A stretch of 64,000 nt of DNA from Bacillus_BA songklensis (GTDB lineage: Bacteria; Bacillota; Bacilli; Bacillales; Bacillaceae_H), in assembly GCF_042649685.1 (NCBI RefSeq), contig NZ_JBHRZT010000020.1, positions 248,001-312,000 on the forward strand. Direction: 5' to 3'. Both the position numbers and the translations under genes were made by a program. Below, piece by piece: positions 34,734 through 43,059 of this stretch (its first letter is position 1; each line of letters opens with the position of its first letter). The notes beneath the pieces are model-generated. The model had not been told where the DNA came from. It ran no database searches and saw nothing but the letters and a program-made list of their open reading frames with translations.

Positions 34734-35900
34734 TTACGATGTTTGAGTGAAGCGAGAAAATGTTCGTTTAAACAAATCCCACCAGGAAGCTTCTTGTACA
34801 CTTTCTCCGGCTACAAGCGGGGATTTACTTAGCACTTTTCCATCCTTTTTAATGGTTAACATCCCTACTTCATCACCTTTTTGAACAGGCGCCTCTAATG
34901 GTTGTTTAAGTGTGATATCTTTTTTGATATCTTTTGTCGACGTTCCTTTTTTCGTTAAAAGGGAGACCGGTTCAGATGTCACAACCTTGACATCCTTTTT
35001 ATTTCCTTTATTGACTTTAAGAGTGGCGATTTTCGTATCTTTTTTATAAAGGGGGGTCGTTTGATATTGACTGAATGCATAGTCGAGCATTTTCGTCACC
35101 TGAACGTTCCGATCTTTCGGTGTGTCTGCTCCAAACACTACAGCTATGACCCTCATATTTCCTTTTTTAGCCGTTGCTGTGAGACAATATTTCGCTTCGT
35201 TCGTAAAGCCGGTTTTTACCCCATCCACACCCGGATAAAATTTTACTAAGCGATTTGTATTGACAAGCCAGAATTTTTTTTCTGTATTTTGGCGCAAATA
35301 GTCTTCGTACTTCCCTGTATAGTTGGTGATCTTATCATATTTCATCAATTCTTTTGCCATCATGGCCATATCATGGGCCGTGCTGTAATGATCTTTAACA
35401 GGCAATCCGGTCGGGTTTTTAAATTGAGTATCCTTCAACCCCAACTCTTTTACCTTTTTATTCATCATTTCCACAAACTCTTCTTCGGAACCTGCCAGAT
35501 GCTCGGCCATCGCTACGGATGCATCGTTCCCCGATCCAATGGCAATTCCTTTTAGCATTTCATCCACGGTCATTTCTTCGCCGGGCTCCAAGAAAATTTG
35601 CGATCCGCCCATCGAAGCAGCATATTCGCTTGTACGAACTTTTTCATTTAATTTGATTTTTCCTTCGTCAAGCGCTTCCATAATTAAGATCATTGTCATA
35701 ATTTTGGTCATACTTGCCGGCGGCAGCTTTTGATCGCTGTTTTTTTCATATAACACAGCTCCAGTATCGCGCTCGATCAAAATGGCTGATTTGGCCCGAT
35801 CCGCTAATTCTGCTGATGATTTTTCGTTTGCGAAAGCTGCAGTTGTATGAAATGAAAAAAGAACTGTCAACACCAATGAGAATGAAAAAAATCGCTTCAT
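34734..35900 (-). CDS. dacF: D-alanyl-D-alanine carboxypeptidase DacF
   Basis: S11-family carboxypeptidase of 388 residues acting on forespore peptidoglycan. A signal peptide (about 1-24, cut near AFANE) is followed by the SxxK motif (S63-MTK), SGN in IGSGNDASVAMAEHL, and KTG in DGVKTGFTNEAKY; a C-terminal PBP5 domain and an amphipathic anchor end the protein. Start 35900 has GGAGGG eight bases upstream. A SigF-like promoter (GTATA, 13 bases, GGTAAAAATA) is possible at 35931-35958. Confidence 0.95.
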   Translation of the reverse strand: MKRFFSFSLVLTVLFSFHTTAAFANEKSSAELADRAKSAILIERDTGAVLYEKNSDQKLPPASMTKIMTMILIMEALDEGKIKLNEKVRTSEYAASMGGSQIFLEPGEEMTVDEMLKGIAIGSGNDASVAMAEHLAGSEEEFVEMMNKKVKELGLKDTQFKNPTGLPVKDHYSTAHDMAMMAKELMKYDKITNYTGKYEDYLRQNTEKKFWLVNTNRLVKFYPGVDGVKTGFTNEAKYCLTATAKKGNMRVIAVVFGADTPKDRNVQVTKMLDYAFSQYQTTPLYKKDTKIATLKVNKGNKKDVKVVTSEPVSLLTKKGTSTKDIKKDITLKQPLEAPVQKGDEVGMLTIKKDGKVLSKSPLVAGESVQEASWWDLFKRTFSRFTQTS

Positions 35901-35967
35901 CTCCATAACCCTCCATTCTTTATACAACCTATTTTTACCAAATAATCCTTTTTTATACTGGTGGGTT

Positions 35968-36072
35968 AAAAAAGAAAGGACCCGTCATGAAAATCCAGCA
36001 AAATCAGAGAATTCCGCAACGGGTCAAATCAACTTTTTTCATTGATTAGAGACTTATAGGACAGCCCCTCTC
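35968..36072. repeat. Repeat family 1, copy E (truncated)
   Basis: Keeps the large-hairpin half (AAGGACCCGTCATGAAAATC, then TTCCGCAACGGGTC) and the spacer with ATTAGAGACTTATAGGACAG, but lacks the GAGGATGACTC terminator hairpin found in full copies. One hairpin arm is degraded. It lies between the end of pdp and the dacF promoter. Confidence 0.75.
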
Positions 36073-36103
36073 ATCTTGATTAAACTAAAAAGAGTTCTCA
36101 CAT

Positions 36104-36146
36104 AAAAATGGGGCATGGATGTTCTTTATCCATGCCCCATTTTTTA
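36104..36146 (-). terminator. Terminator of the deoB-punA-pdp operon
   Basis: A 17-bp stem (AAAAATGGGGCATGGAT with ATCCATGCCCCATTTTT), 7-base loop, 13 bp past the pdp stop. Flanking A and T runs allow it to act in both directions. Confidence 0.9.
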
Positions 36147-36158
36147 TGTAGACTCGTA

Positions 36159-37463
36159 TTATCGGGAAATTTTATCGTAAACAAGTGGTGGTGCATCGAC
36201 CTTCTCTTTGGAGATTTTGACACTTTCATAAATCTTCGCTTTTACTTCTTCCGTGTTTTCTTGATTACTGTAAATCGTGACAAGCGGTTCACCTTTTTTC
36301 ACTTGATCACCAATCTTTTTCTTCAGTACCAGCCCTACAGCCAAATCAATTTCAGACTCTTTTGTCGCACGTCCTGCCCCGAGCAGCATAGCGGCCGTTC
36401 CAATGGAATCCGCTACAATCTCGGCCACATATCCATCTTCTTTTGCTTCTAAATCTACGACATATTTGGCTTGAGGCAATTTAGAAGGATCGTCCACGAC
36501 AGAACCATCTCCACCCTGTGCGCTTAAAAAAACTTTCAGTTTTTCAAGCGCCTTTCCGTTTTGAATTACTTCTTCCAACATATGACGTGCTTCTTCCAAG
36601 CTGCTGGCTTTTTGCGCTAAATATACCATATGACTGCCAAGCACTAAGCAAAGCTCTTCTAAATCCTTTGGCCCATTTCCCTTAAGGGTATCAATTGCTT
36701 CCTTGACCTCTAAAGCATTCCCGATCGCATAGCCAAGCGGCTGGCTCATATCTGAAATAACCGCCATTGTTTTACGGCCGACATTATTGCCAATGCTCAC
36801 CATCGCTTGCGCCAGTTCCTTTGCGTCATCTAAATCTTTCATGAATGCTCCTGCACCTGTTTTAACATCCAATACAATCGCATCAGCACCCGCTGCAATT
36901 TTCTTACTCATGATTGAGCTTGCAATCAACGGGATGCTGTTAACAGTAGCCGTTACATCACGAAGGGCGTACAATTTTTTGTCTGCTGGTGTCAAGTTGC
37001 CCGTTTGTCCGATAACGGCTACTTTATTTTTATTGACCAAATCAATAAATTCCTGTTTATCAATTTCTACGTGGAATCCGGCAACAGATTCTAATTTATC
37101 AATGGTACCACCTGTATGACCTAATCCGCGTCCTGACATTTTTGCCACCGGAACATCGACTGCCGCTACTAGTGGTGCCAACACAAGGGTTGTTGTATCT
37201 CCAACCCCGCCTGTACTATGTTTATCTACTTTAATACCTTCAATGGCCGATAAATCAATTTGGTCCCCTGACTCTACCATGGCCATCGTCAAATCCGCTC
37301 GTTCCCTTTCCGTCATCCCTTGGAAAAAAACAGCCATCGCAAACGCACTCATTTGGTAATCTGGAATAGAACCGTCTGTAAACCCTTTAATAATAAATTG
37401 AATTTCTTCTGTTGTCAGCTCGCGTCCGTCCCGCTTTTTCTCGATCAGGTCAACCATTCTCAT
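36159..37463 (-). CDS. pdp: Pyrimidine-nucleoside phosphorylase
   Basis: Phosphorolyses uridine, deoxyuridine and thymidine to base and (deoxy)ribose-1-phosphate. The 434-residue protein has the thymidine-phosphorylase domain order, with the phosphate loop KHSTGGVGDTT, substrate segments SGRGLGHTGGTIDKLE and DVKTGAGAFM, and the C-terminal barrel (about 345-434). Start 37463 (MRMVDLIEKK) has GAAGGTG upstream and agrees with B. subtilis Pdp. It is the last gene after deoB and punA. Confidence 0.96.
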   Translation of the reverse strand: MRMVDLIEKKRDGRELTTEEIQFIIKGFTDGSIPDYQMSAFAMAVFFQGMTERERADLTMAMVESGDQIDLSAIEGIKVDKHSTGGVGDTTTLVLAPLVAAVDVPVAKMSGRGLGHTGGTIDKLESVAGFHVEIDKQEFIDLVNKNKVAVIGQTGNLTPADKKLYALRDVTATVNSIPLIASSIMSKKIAAGADAIVLDVKTGAGAFMKDLDDAKELAQAMVSIGNNVGRKTMAVISDMSQPLGYAIGNALEVKEAIDTLKGNGPKDLEELCLVLGSHMVYLAQKASSLEEARHMLEEVIQNGKALEKLKVFLSAQGGDGSVVDDPSKLPQAKYVVDLEAKEDGYVAEIVADSIGTAAMLLGAGRATKESEIDLAVGLVLKKKIGDQVKKGEPLVTIYSNQENTEEVKAKIYESVKISKEKVDAPPLVYDKISR

Positions 37464-37558
37464 GTAAAACACCTTCTTCTTGTATTGTTTAGACGTATTA
37501 ATGCTTATCTTTCATCTTCAACTTATTAAAGCAGCAAATCATTTTCAACTAATGACTG

Positions 37559-38377
37559 TTAAGCAAGATCTTTTACAATTTCCTTTACAAGTCCCAAAAA
37601 CTGCTGCTTCACTTTTTCTGTTGTTTCAATGACCTCTTCATGGTTTAACGGCTGATCCAGGATTCCCGCTGCCATATTGGAGATACATGAAATACCGAGT
37701 ACTTTTAATCCTGAATGACGCGCCACAATCACTTCCGGTACCGTTGACATTCCAACCGCGTCTCCCCCTAAAACTCTTAACATACGAACTTCTGCAGGTG
37801 TTTCATAGGTTGGCCCTGTATTGCCAACGTATACACCTTCTTGCACTTGAATAGTAAGTTTTGCAGCAGCATTTTTCGCTAGTTGGCGCAGCTCTTTGCA
37901 ATAGGCTTCAGACATATCAGGGAATCGTACACCTAATGAAGAATCGTTTGGCCCAATTAACGGATTATCGCCCATATTGTTGATATGGTCAGAGATAATC
38001 ATAAGATCGCCCGGATTGAAAGATTCATTTACTCCCCCAGCTGCATTTGTCACGATTAATGTCTCTACTCCGATTTCCTTCATGACACGAACAGGAAAGG
38101 TTACCTTATCCAGACTGTATCCTTCATAGTAATGAAAGCGGCCTTGCATGGCTACAACGGTCACTCCGTGAATGGTTCCAAGTACAAGCTGCCCCGCATG
38201 GCCCTCAACTGTTGAAACGGGAAACTCCGGGATTTCTTCATAAGGAATTTTAACCGCATCTTCAATTTCATCGGCTAGTACACCTAAACCCGATCCTAAA
38301 ATCAGACCGACTTTCGGTTTCATAGAAAACTTTTCTTTAATATACTGTGCTGATTTCTCAATTAACTCACGCTTCAT
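37559..38377 (-). CDS. punA: Purine nucleoside phosphorylase
   Basis: Trimeric-type phosphorylase of 272 residues (PNP family 2) that cleaves guanosine, inosine and deoxy forms. Visible motifs are GLILGSGLGVLAD near the N-terminus, EGHAGQLVLG, the substrate loop GGVNESFNPGDLMIISDHIN and AVGMSTVPEVIVARHSGLKVLGIS. It begins 15 bp after deoB. It is the gene called pupG or punA in B. subtilis. Confidence 0.96.
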   Translation of the reverse strand: MKRELIEKSAQYIKEKFSMKPKVGLILGSGLGVLADEIEDAVKIPYEEIPEFPVSTVEGHAGQLVLGTIHGVTVVAMQGRFHYYEGYSLDKVTFPVRVMKEIGVETLIVTNAAGGVNESFNPGDLMIISDHINNMGDNPLIGPNDSSLGVRFPDMSEAYCKELRQLAKNAAAKLTIQVQEGVYVGNTGPTYETPAEVRMLRVLGGDAVGMSTVPEVIVARHSGLKVLGISCISNMAAGILDQPLNHEEVIETTEKVKQQFLGLVKEIVKDLA

Positions 38378-38392
38378 TTTTTTACTCTCTCC

Positions 38393-39580
38393 TTATGATG
38401 ATAGGTCTGTCAAAAAGCTTCTTCCATGTTTAGGCATTGGAATGTTAAAGTTATCCGCTATAGTCGCCCCAATGTCTGCGAACGTGTCGCGTACAGGCAT
38501 TTCCTTCCCTCCGTTCATACTTGGGCTGTATGCAAGCAACGGTACATATTCCCTTGTATGATCTGTCCCGTGATGAATAGGATCATTTCCATGGTCAGCT
38601 GTAATAATTAATAAATCGTCATCTTTTAGCTTCTCTAATACTTCTGTTAAACGGCTATCGAATTCTTCCAATGCTTCCCCATACCCTTTAGGATCGCGGC
38701 GATGGCCAAATAATGCGTCAAAATCTACAAGGTTGACAAAACTTAAGCCTGTGAAATCCATTTCCATTGTGTCGGCTAGTTTATCCATACCGTCCATATT
38801 GGATTTTGTGCGAAGCGATTTTGTGACGCCTTCCCCATCATAAATATCCGAAATTTTTCCGACCGCAATCACATCAAAGCCTTGGTCTTTCAGTTCATTC
38901 ATAACTGTACGACCAAATGGTTTTAATGCATAGTCATGGCGGTTCGCTGTTCTTGTAAAATTACCCGGCTCTCCCACAAACGGGCGGGCAATGACACGGC
39001 CAACCATGTACTTCTCATCTAGTGTCAGCTCGCGGGCAATTTCACAAATTTTATAAAGTTCATCAATTGGAACAATTTCTTCATGGGCTGCAATTTGAAG
39101 TACGGAATCTGCTGATGTATAAACGATGAGCGCTCCTGTTTCCATATGTTCTTTCCCGAGCTCATCAAGGATTTCTGTCCCGGAAGCCGGTTTGTTCCCG
39201 ATAATTTTTCGACCCGTTTTTTCTTCCAGCTCTTGAATCAATTCATCCGGGAAGCCATCAGGAAACACGCGGAAAGGCTGGTCAATACGCAGTCCCATGA
39301 TTTCCCAATGTCCTGTCATTGTATCCTTTCCTGCTGATACCTCTTGCATTTTTGTATAATAAGCAAGGGGTGTATCCGCTTTTTCGATTCCTTTAATTTC
39401 ACGAATGTTGCTTAGTCCCAATTTCGCCATGTTCGGCATGTTTAAGCCGCCCATATGTTCAGCAATGTGTCCTAACGTATCGGCACCTTTATCATTATAC
39501 TTTTCAGCATCTGGCGCTTCTCCAATTCCTACAGAATCCATGACAATTAAAAACACACGTTTGTATGTATATGAACTCAT
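38393..39580 (-). CDS. deoB: Phosphopentomutase
   Basis: Converts (deoxy)ribose-1-phosphate to the 5-phosphate, linking nucleoside cleavage to central metabolism; drm in B. subtilis. The 395-residue alkaline-phosphatase-fold protein shows the metal sites VFLIVMDSVGIGEAPDA, the phospho-threonine loop SAGKDTMTGHWE, and the C-terminal TADHGNDP and GTDHTREYVPLL segments. GATGGAGGGAACAAG precedes the ATG. It is first in the deoB-punA-pdp operon, with a cre-like site upstream. Confidence 0.96.
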   Translation of the reverse strand: MSSYTYKRVFLIVMDSVGIGEAPDAEKYNDKGADTLGHIAEHMGGLNMPNMAKLGLSNIREIKGIEKADTPLAYYTKMQEVSAGKDTMTGHWEIMGLRIDQPFRVFPDGFPDELIQELEEKTGRKIIGNKPASGTEILDELGKEHMETGALIVYTSADSVLQIAAHEEIVPIDELYKICEIARELTLDEKYMVGRVIARPFVGEPGNFTRTANRHDYALKPFGRTVMNELKDQGFDVIAVGKISDIYDGEGVTKSLRTKSNMDGMDKLADTMEMDFTGLSFVNLVDFDALFGHRRDPKGYGEALEEFDSRLTEVLEKLKDDDLLIITADHGNDPIHHGTDHTREYVPLLAYSPSMNGGKEMPVRDTFADIGATIADNFNIPMPKHGRSFLTDLSS

Positions 39581-39664
39581 CTTGTTCCCTCCATCATTTA
39601 ATCTTACTTGTAACTTTCCCTTTTTATATGTATTTAACCAATGCCGCCATTACTTGGAAATTTT

Positions 39665-39679
39665 TCGAAAGCGGTTTCT
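39665..39679. promoter_or_regulatory. cre-like CcpA site upstream of deoB
   Basis: TCGAAAGCGGTTTCT matches the WTGNAANCGNWNNCW pattern with one mismatch and lies 85 bp before deoB. CcpA control of nucleoside catabolism is known in B. subtilis. No other strong feature is seen in 39581-39787. Confidence 0.45.
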
Positions 39680-39787
39680 TTCGATGTGCAAGGTGTACAA
39701 GCAAAGTATACGACATAACATTGCGTAATGATCCTTTGTTCTGCCTAGTTGGTCAGAAGTCTGACAACCTAAGTATAGAACTTTTTC

Positions 39788-39826
39788 AGTAGTTTGTCGA
39801 GGTGGCAAATGCCCCCTCGATAAACT
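39788..39826. terminator. Hairpin between xerD and deoB
   Basis: AGTTTGTCGAGG pairs with CCTCGATAAACT around a GGCAAATGCC inner loop. It may be a second terminator after xerD or a leader structure for deoB. Confidence 0.5.
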
Positions 39827-39914
39827 AAAAAATATTTTAAAAAAAATAATAAAATCATTATTGACCGAAAAATCATTGTTTTATTTTTCCAAAACAAAGA
39901 AAGCATCATTGATA

Positions 39915-39951
39915 AAAAAGGCGCTAAGGGTTACTTCCCTTAACGCTTTTT
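39915..39951 (-). terminator. Terminator of xerD
   Basis: AAAGGCGCTAAGGG pairs with CCCTTAACGCTTT and overlaps the xerD stop; TTTTTT follows on the minus strand. Confidence 0.85.
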
Positions 39952-40843
39952 AGGCTCTCGGATGGAACTGATTATATACATCTTTTAGTCTTGTTTTTGT
40001 AACGTGTGTGTAAATTTGCGTAGTGGAAATATCAGCATGCCCCAGCATTTCTTGCACGGCGCGCAAGTCCGCCCCATTTTCCAGCAAGTGGGTAGCAAAT
40101 GAATGCCTTAACGTATGCGGCGTTAATTCTTTTTCAATTTTCGCTTCTAACGCAAGCTTTTTTAGGATCTTCCAAAATCCTTGTCTTGTTAACCGCCTGC
40201 CATGGTGGTTGACAAACAAAGCGATTTCACCTTTTTTATTTTTCACCAGCGAAGACCGGGCCTTTGTTAAATAGGCTTCTACAGCTTCCATTGCCATACG
40301 GCCTATTGGAACAATCCGCTCTTTACTTCCTTTTCCGAAGCAGCGAATAAATCCCATCGTTAAGTGTACATCCTCCAGATTTAAGTTCACCAGCTCCGAT
40401 ACACGTATTCCAGTGGCATACAAAAGCTCAAGCATGGCTTTATCCCTTTTGCCAAATGGTGTCCCAAGATCGGGAACCCCTAAAAGAGCATCCACCTCTT
40501 CTGTACTTAATACTTTCGGCAGCTTCCGCTCAAGCTGCGGTGTTTCAATATGAACGGAAGGATCCTGTTCTGTCACTTTCTCCCGCAATAAAAACTGGTG
40601 AAAAGCCCGAATAGATGCAATATGACGCGCAATCGTCTTGGACGACTTATTTTGTTCATGTAGATATTTTAAAAATGAAAGGATATTCACTCTTGTGACA
40701 TCATTGAATGTTTGAATTTGCTCTACATGCTTTAAATATTGTTCATACTTTAATAGATCACGCTGATAAGAGTCAATCGTATTTTGGGCTAATCCTCGTT
40801 CAACTATCAAATAATGAATGAAATCTTTAATATGTAAGTCCAC
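39950..40843 (-). CDS. xerD: Site-specific tyrosine recombinase XerD
   Basis: Recombinase of 297 residues that resolves chromosome dimers at dif with CodV/XerC; called ripX in B. subtilis. The N-terminal core-binding domain (about 1-90) is followed by the catalytic domain with Arg in ATGIRVSELV, His-x-x-Arg in LTPHTLRHSFATH, a later His in LGHADISTTQ and nucleophile Tyr in QIYTHV. Translation starts at GTG 40843, with GGGGAG nine bases upstream inside the end of yqzK. Confidence 0.96.
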   Translation of the reverse strand: MDLHIKDFIHYLIVERGLAQNTIDSYQRDLLKYEQYLKHVEQIQTFNDVTRVNILSFLKYLHEQNKSSKTIARHIASIRAFHQFLLREKVTEQDPSVHIETPQLERKLPKVLSTEEVDALLGVPDLGTPFGKRDKAMLELLYATGIRVSELVNLNLEDVHLTMGFIRCFGKGSKERIVPIGRMAMEAVEAYLTKARSSLVKNKKGEIALFVNHHGRRLTRQGFWKILKKLALEAKIEKELTPHTLRHSFATHLLENGADLRAVQEMLGHADISTTQIYTHVTKTRLKDVYNQFHPRA

Positions 40844-40849
40844 TGTTCT

Positions 40850-41080
40850 CTACTCCCCACTATGATAAAAGAGAAACAATCTTTCTATCCAACTAGGCTG
40901 TTCTTGTACCGGCCCTATATTTGCCACTTTGACTGCTGACCCTTGAGGTTCGTCATATCTTTGATATTGTTGGTATTCTTGATGAACCCAAATCATGCCA
41001 TAGTAAAAAAGAAGGGTGAAGCCTGTAAACAAAACGAACACTTTCAATGTTTGATATATTAATTGAATAAAGGTCTTCAT
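40850..41080 (-). CDS. yqzK: YqzK-like small membrane protein
   Basis: Protein of 76 residues with one transmembrane helix (about 7-27, IYQTLKVFVLFTGFTLLFYYG) and a polar tail, of the family found between fur and xerD in Bacillus (DUF4227 type). Function unknown. Start 41080 has GGAGG eight bases upstream; a longer frame to 41095 would run through that site. Confidence 0.85.
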   Translation of the reverse strand: MKTFIQLIYQTLKVFVLFTGFTLLFYYGMIWVHQEYQQYQRYDEPQGSAVKVANIGPVQEQPSWIERLFLFYHSGE

Positions 41081-41149
41081 GGTCATATCCTCCAATTATT
41101 ATCCTATTAGAAGATATGCCAATGAGGACAAGTTTTATACATAGGTTTA

Positions 41150-41182
41150 AAATAAAAACCTTCTCCTCTCCGGAAAAGGCTG
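41150..41182 (-). terminator. Terminator of fur
   Basis: CCTTTTCC pairs with GGAGAAGG on the minus strand and is followed by TTTTTATTTT, just past the fur stop. Confidence 0.8.
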
Positions 41183-41187
41183 CCACT

Positions 41188-41646
41188 TTATTGTTCGTCA
41201 TCCTCTTTTTTTTCCTGACATCGATAACAAATACCATGAAATGTTAGGCGATGATCTTTAATTCTGAAGTTCCATTGACGTTCAACGATTTCTTCGACAT
41301 CTTCAAGTAAATCCTCTTGAATTTCATCCACCGCTCCACATTCAATACACACAAGGTGATGATGAAAGTGCGCAGCTCCCTCTTTTCGCAAATCATATCG
41401 AGATACGCCGTCACCAAAGTTAATTTTATCTACGATTTTCAATTCTGTTAGTAATTCTAACGTACGGTAAACAGTTGCTAATCCAATTTCCGGAGACTTT
41501 TCCTTGACGAGGAGATATACATCTTCTGCACTCAAATGATCCTCTTCGTGTTCAAGGAGCACTCTAACAGTCGCCTCCCGTTGAGGTGTGAGCTTATAGC
41601 TGGCTGAGTGCAACTGTTGTTTTATCCGTTCAATCCGACTTTCCAT
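41188..41646 (-). CDS. fur: Ferric uptake regulator Fur
   Basis: Iron-responsive repressor of 152 residues. The N-terminal winged helix (about 1-85, YKLTPQREATVRVLLEHEEDHLSAEDVYLL) and the dimer domain with the metal-binding HFHHHLVCIECG and a C-terminal CYRCQ pair are visible; the four Cys would form the structural zinc site. Near-identity to B. subtilis Fur separates it from the paralogues PerR and Zur. Start 41646 (MESRIERIK) follows GAGGGAGGGG. Confidence 0.96.
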   Translation of the reverse strand: MESRIERIKQQLHSASYKLTPQREATVRVLLEHEEDHLSAEDVYLLVKEKSPEIGLATVYRTLELLTELKIVDKINFGDGVSRYDLRKEGAAHFHHHLVCIECGAVDEIQEDLLEDVEEIVERQWNFRIKDHRLTFHGICYRCQEKKEDDEQ

Positions 41647-41680
41647 CAAGCAATCCCCTCCCTCGCCATTCACTTCATTT

Positions 41681-41708
41681 ATTATATCAGATGTAGGGGA
41701 ACTGTCAA
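41681..41708 (-). promoter_or_regulatory. SigA promoter of fur
   Basis: TTGACA (41703-41708), a 16-base spacer and TATAAT (41681-41686) on the minus strand; both hexamers are perfect. It lies 35 bp before the fur start. Confidence 0.85.
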
Positions 41709-41709
41709 A

Positions 41710-41761
41710 ATAAAATCATTATAATCTAGAAACAAAATGCATTGTTTTATAATAATTATTA
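41710..41761 (-). promoter_or_regulatory. Two PerR-like boxes upstream of fur
   Basis: TTATAATGATTTTAT (41710-41724, minus strand) matches the PerR box TTATAATnATTATAA at 12 of 14 defined positions and abuts the fur -35. TTATAATAATTATTA (41747-41761) matches at 13 of 14 and overlaps the spoIIM stop codon. PerR control of fur is known in B. subtilis. Fur itself could also bind such a sequence. Confidence 0.65.
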
Positions 41762-42397
41762 TTTATTAATAAAAATTACAACAGATTTCATTAAATATGG
41801 AGACATATACGCTTCAAAACCTGAAGCTGCCAACACGAAAACGAACATCCATATAATAGACATACTATAGCGTAAAAACGCAGCAGAAATAGGGTCATGA
41901 ACTCCTTTTACAAATTGTTGACGAATCAATTTCAATGAGAATGAAATTGATACTGTTGATATTACAATAAAAGCTGGGATTAAGAAAATATTTTGAGGAA
42001 GCACAGACACAAAAGAAAGCAAAAATCCATGAAGCTTCATTTGGTTGACGAGAAATCCAACCGTAAATCCGACCATCATTCCTTTTAAAAACAGCAAAAC
42101 TAACACAACAGGCAACCCAATGACGGAAATGCCCAAAATCCAAATAAATCCTAAATATTTTAGATTGTGGAAAAAGCTTTGTTGAAACATCTCATGTTTA
42201 CTCACAAACTGCCCACCGGCAACTTGTCCAAAAAAGCGATTTAAATAAAAATAAAGATCTTGTTTTTGTTCCAAATTTAAACTGTTGACCACAATCGCTC
42301 CAAAGATGACTCCCATTAAAAACAAGACGGTTGCAAATAAATAAATGGAACTGTTCTCCCGAACATGATAAAGGCAAAACTGTTTAAACTTTTTCAT
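41759..42397 (-). CDS. spoIIM: Stage II sporulation protein M
   Basis: Membrane protein of 212 residues with five or six helices, part of the SpoIID-SpoIIM-SpoIIP peptidoglycan-degrading complex that drives engulfment. The N-terminal KKFKQFCLYHVRENSSIYLFA and the DUF95-type segment VKGMMVGFTVGFLVNQM-like stretch are visible. AGGAGG lies before the ATG, and a SigE-type promoter lies upstream. Confidence 0.95.
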   Translation of the reverse strand: MKKFKQFCLYHVRENSSIYLFATVLFLMGVIFGAIVVNSLNLEQKQDLYFYLNRFFGQVAGGQFVSKHEMFQQSFFHNLKYLGFIWILGISVIGLPVVLVLLFLKGMMVGFTVGFLVNQMKLHGFLLSFVSVLPQNIFLIPAFIVISTVSISFSLKLIRQQFVKGVHDPISAAFLRYSMSIIWMFVFVLAASGFEAYMSPYLMKSVVIFINK

Positions 42398-42425
42398 GGT
42401 TTTCCTCCTATCATTCCCTTACTAG

Positions 42426-42453
42426 ATAGTATGATAGAGTTGCAAATGTATGA
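42426..42453 (-). promoter_or_regulatory. SigE-type promoter of spoIIM
   Basis: TCATACA (42447-42453), 13 bases, CATACTAT (42426-42433) on the minus strand; the spacing equals that of the dacB promoter in this window. spoIIM is SigE-dependent in B. subtilis. Confidence 0.6.
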
Positions 42454-42462
42454 CAGGAGAAC

Positions 42463-42507
42463 GTAAAATTCTTCGGAGCAGATTTTATCCGCTCCGAAGA
42501 ATTTTAC
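42463..42507. repeat. Perfect 17-bp inverted repeat upstream of spoIIM
   Basis: GTAAAATTCTTCGGAGC and its exact complement are separated by 11 bases. No T-run follows on either strand, so it is not an ordinary terminator. It lies just upstream of the spoIIM promoter. Confidence 0.6.
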
Positions 42508-42557
42508 GAAAAATCATGAAGGCAAAGCTTTTCTAAGAACAATCCTAAATCAGAAAT

Positions 42558-42650
42558 AGCGGCTGACAAAAACCCGAAAGGGAGATTGGCAGCCGCTTAT
42601 GCGTAAATCATTTAGCATGAGAACGTTTTTTGCTCATGTTAAATGTACAT
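42558..42650. repeat. Repeat family 2, copy III, at the truncation point of the endoQ-like gene
   Basis: A GCGGCTG.../...CAGCCGC hairpin is joined by ATGCGTAAA to a second hairpin (ATCATTTAGCATGAG with CTCATGTTAAATG), the same layout and linker as copy I at 20837-20935. The stop codon of the gene at 42639 lies inside the second hairpin. Confidence 0.65.
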
Positions 42651-43058
42651 TTCCGTTCCTACGGATTGAATAAGTTTATCTAACGTTTTCGCCCCAAGCC
42701 ATAGGGAAAACTCTTTCATTTCTCGAATGGTTCCAAAATAAACGAGAACGTGAATCGGGCCATGACAGTGTTCATCGTACACTTCAATTTCGGAGCCGAG
42801 AATAATGGTGAGGTCTTGATATTGCAATCCCCCGTCTGCCAGTTCTACCATTTCTCCCTTTTCGATGAGCTGTTCAAACTCCCACACCACTTCCGGTACA
42901 TGTCCATCAATAATGCCAATCATATTCATACCTTTTCGGAAAAAAGATTCATGAATGATCGAAGGAATTGTGAGTGAACGAGAAGCCGTAATTTTAACCG
43001 GCTTTCCGCTATAAGTTCTGCCTATATGAATATGTAAATCCACATAGTAATTTTGCAT
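42639..43058 (-). pseudogene. Truncated PHP-type endonuclease Q-like gene
   Basis: The first about 115 residues match the N-terminal part of the PHP-fold family containing YqxK/endonuclease Q: YYVDLHIHIGRTYSGKPVKITASRSLT, IIDGHVPEVVWEFEQLIEKGEM and LGSEIEVYDEHCHGPIHVLVYFG, with conserved metal-binding His and Glu. Family members are roughly 370-400 residues; this frame stops at 139, inside a repeat element, and no C-terminal part is found downstream. The protein is probably inactive. It starts just after nudF, the position of yqxK in B. subtilis. Confidence 0.75.
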
Positions 43059-43059
43059 A

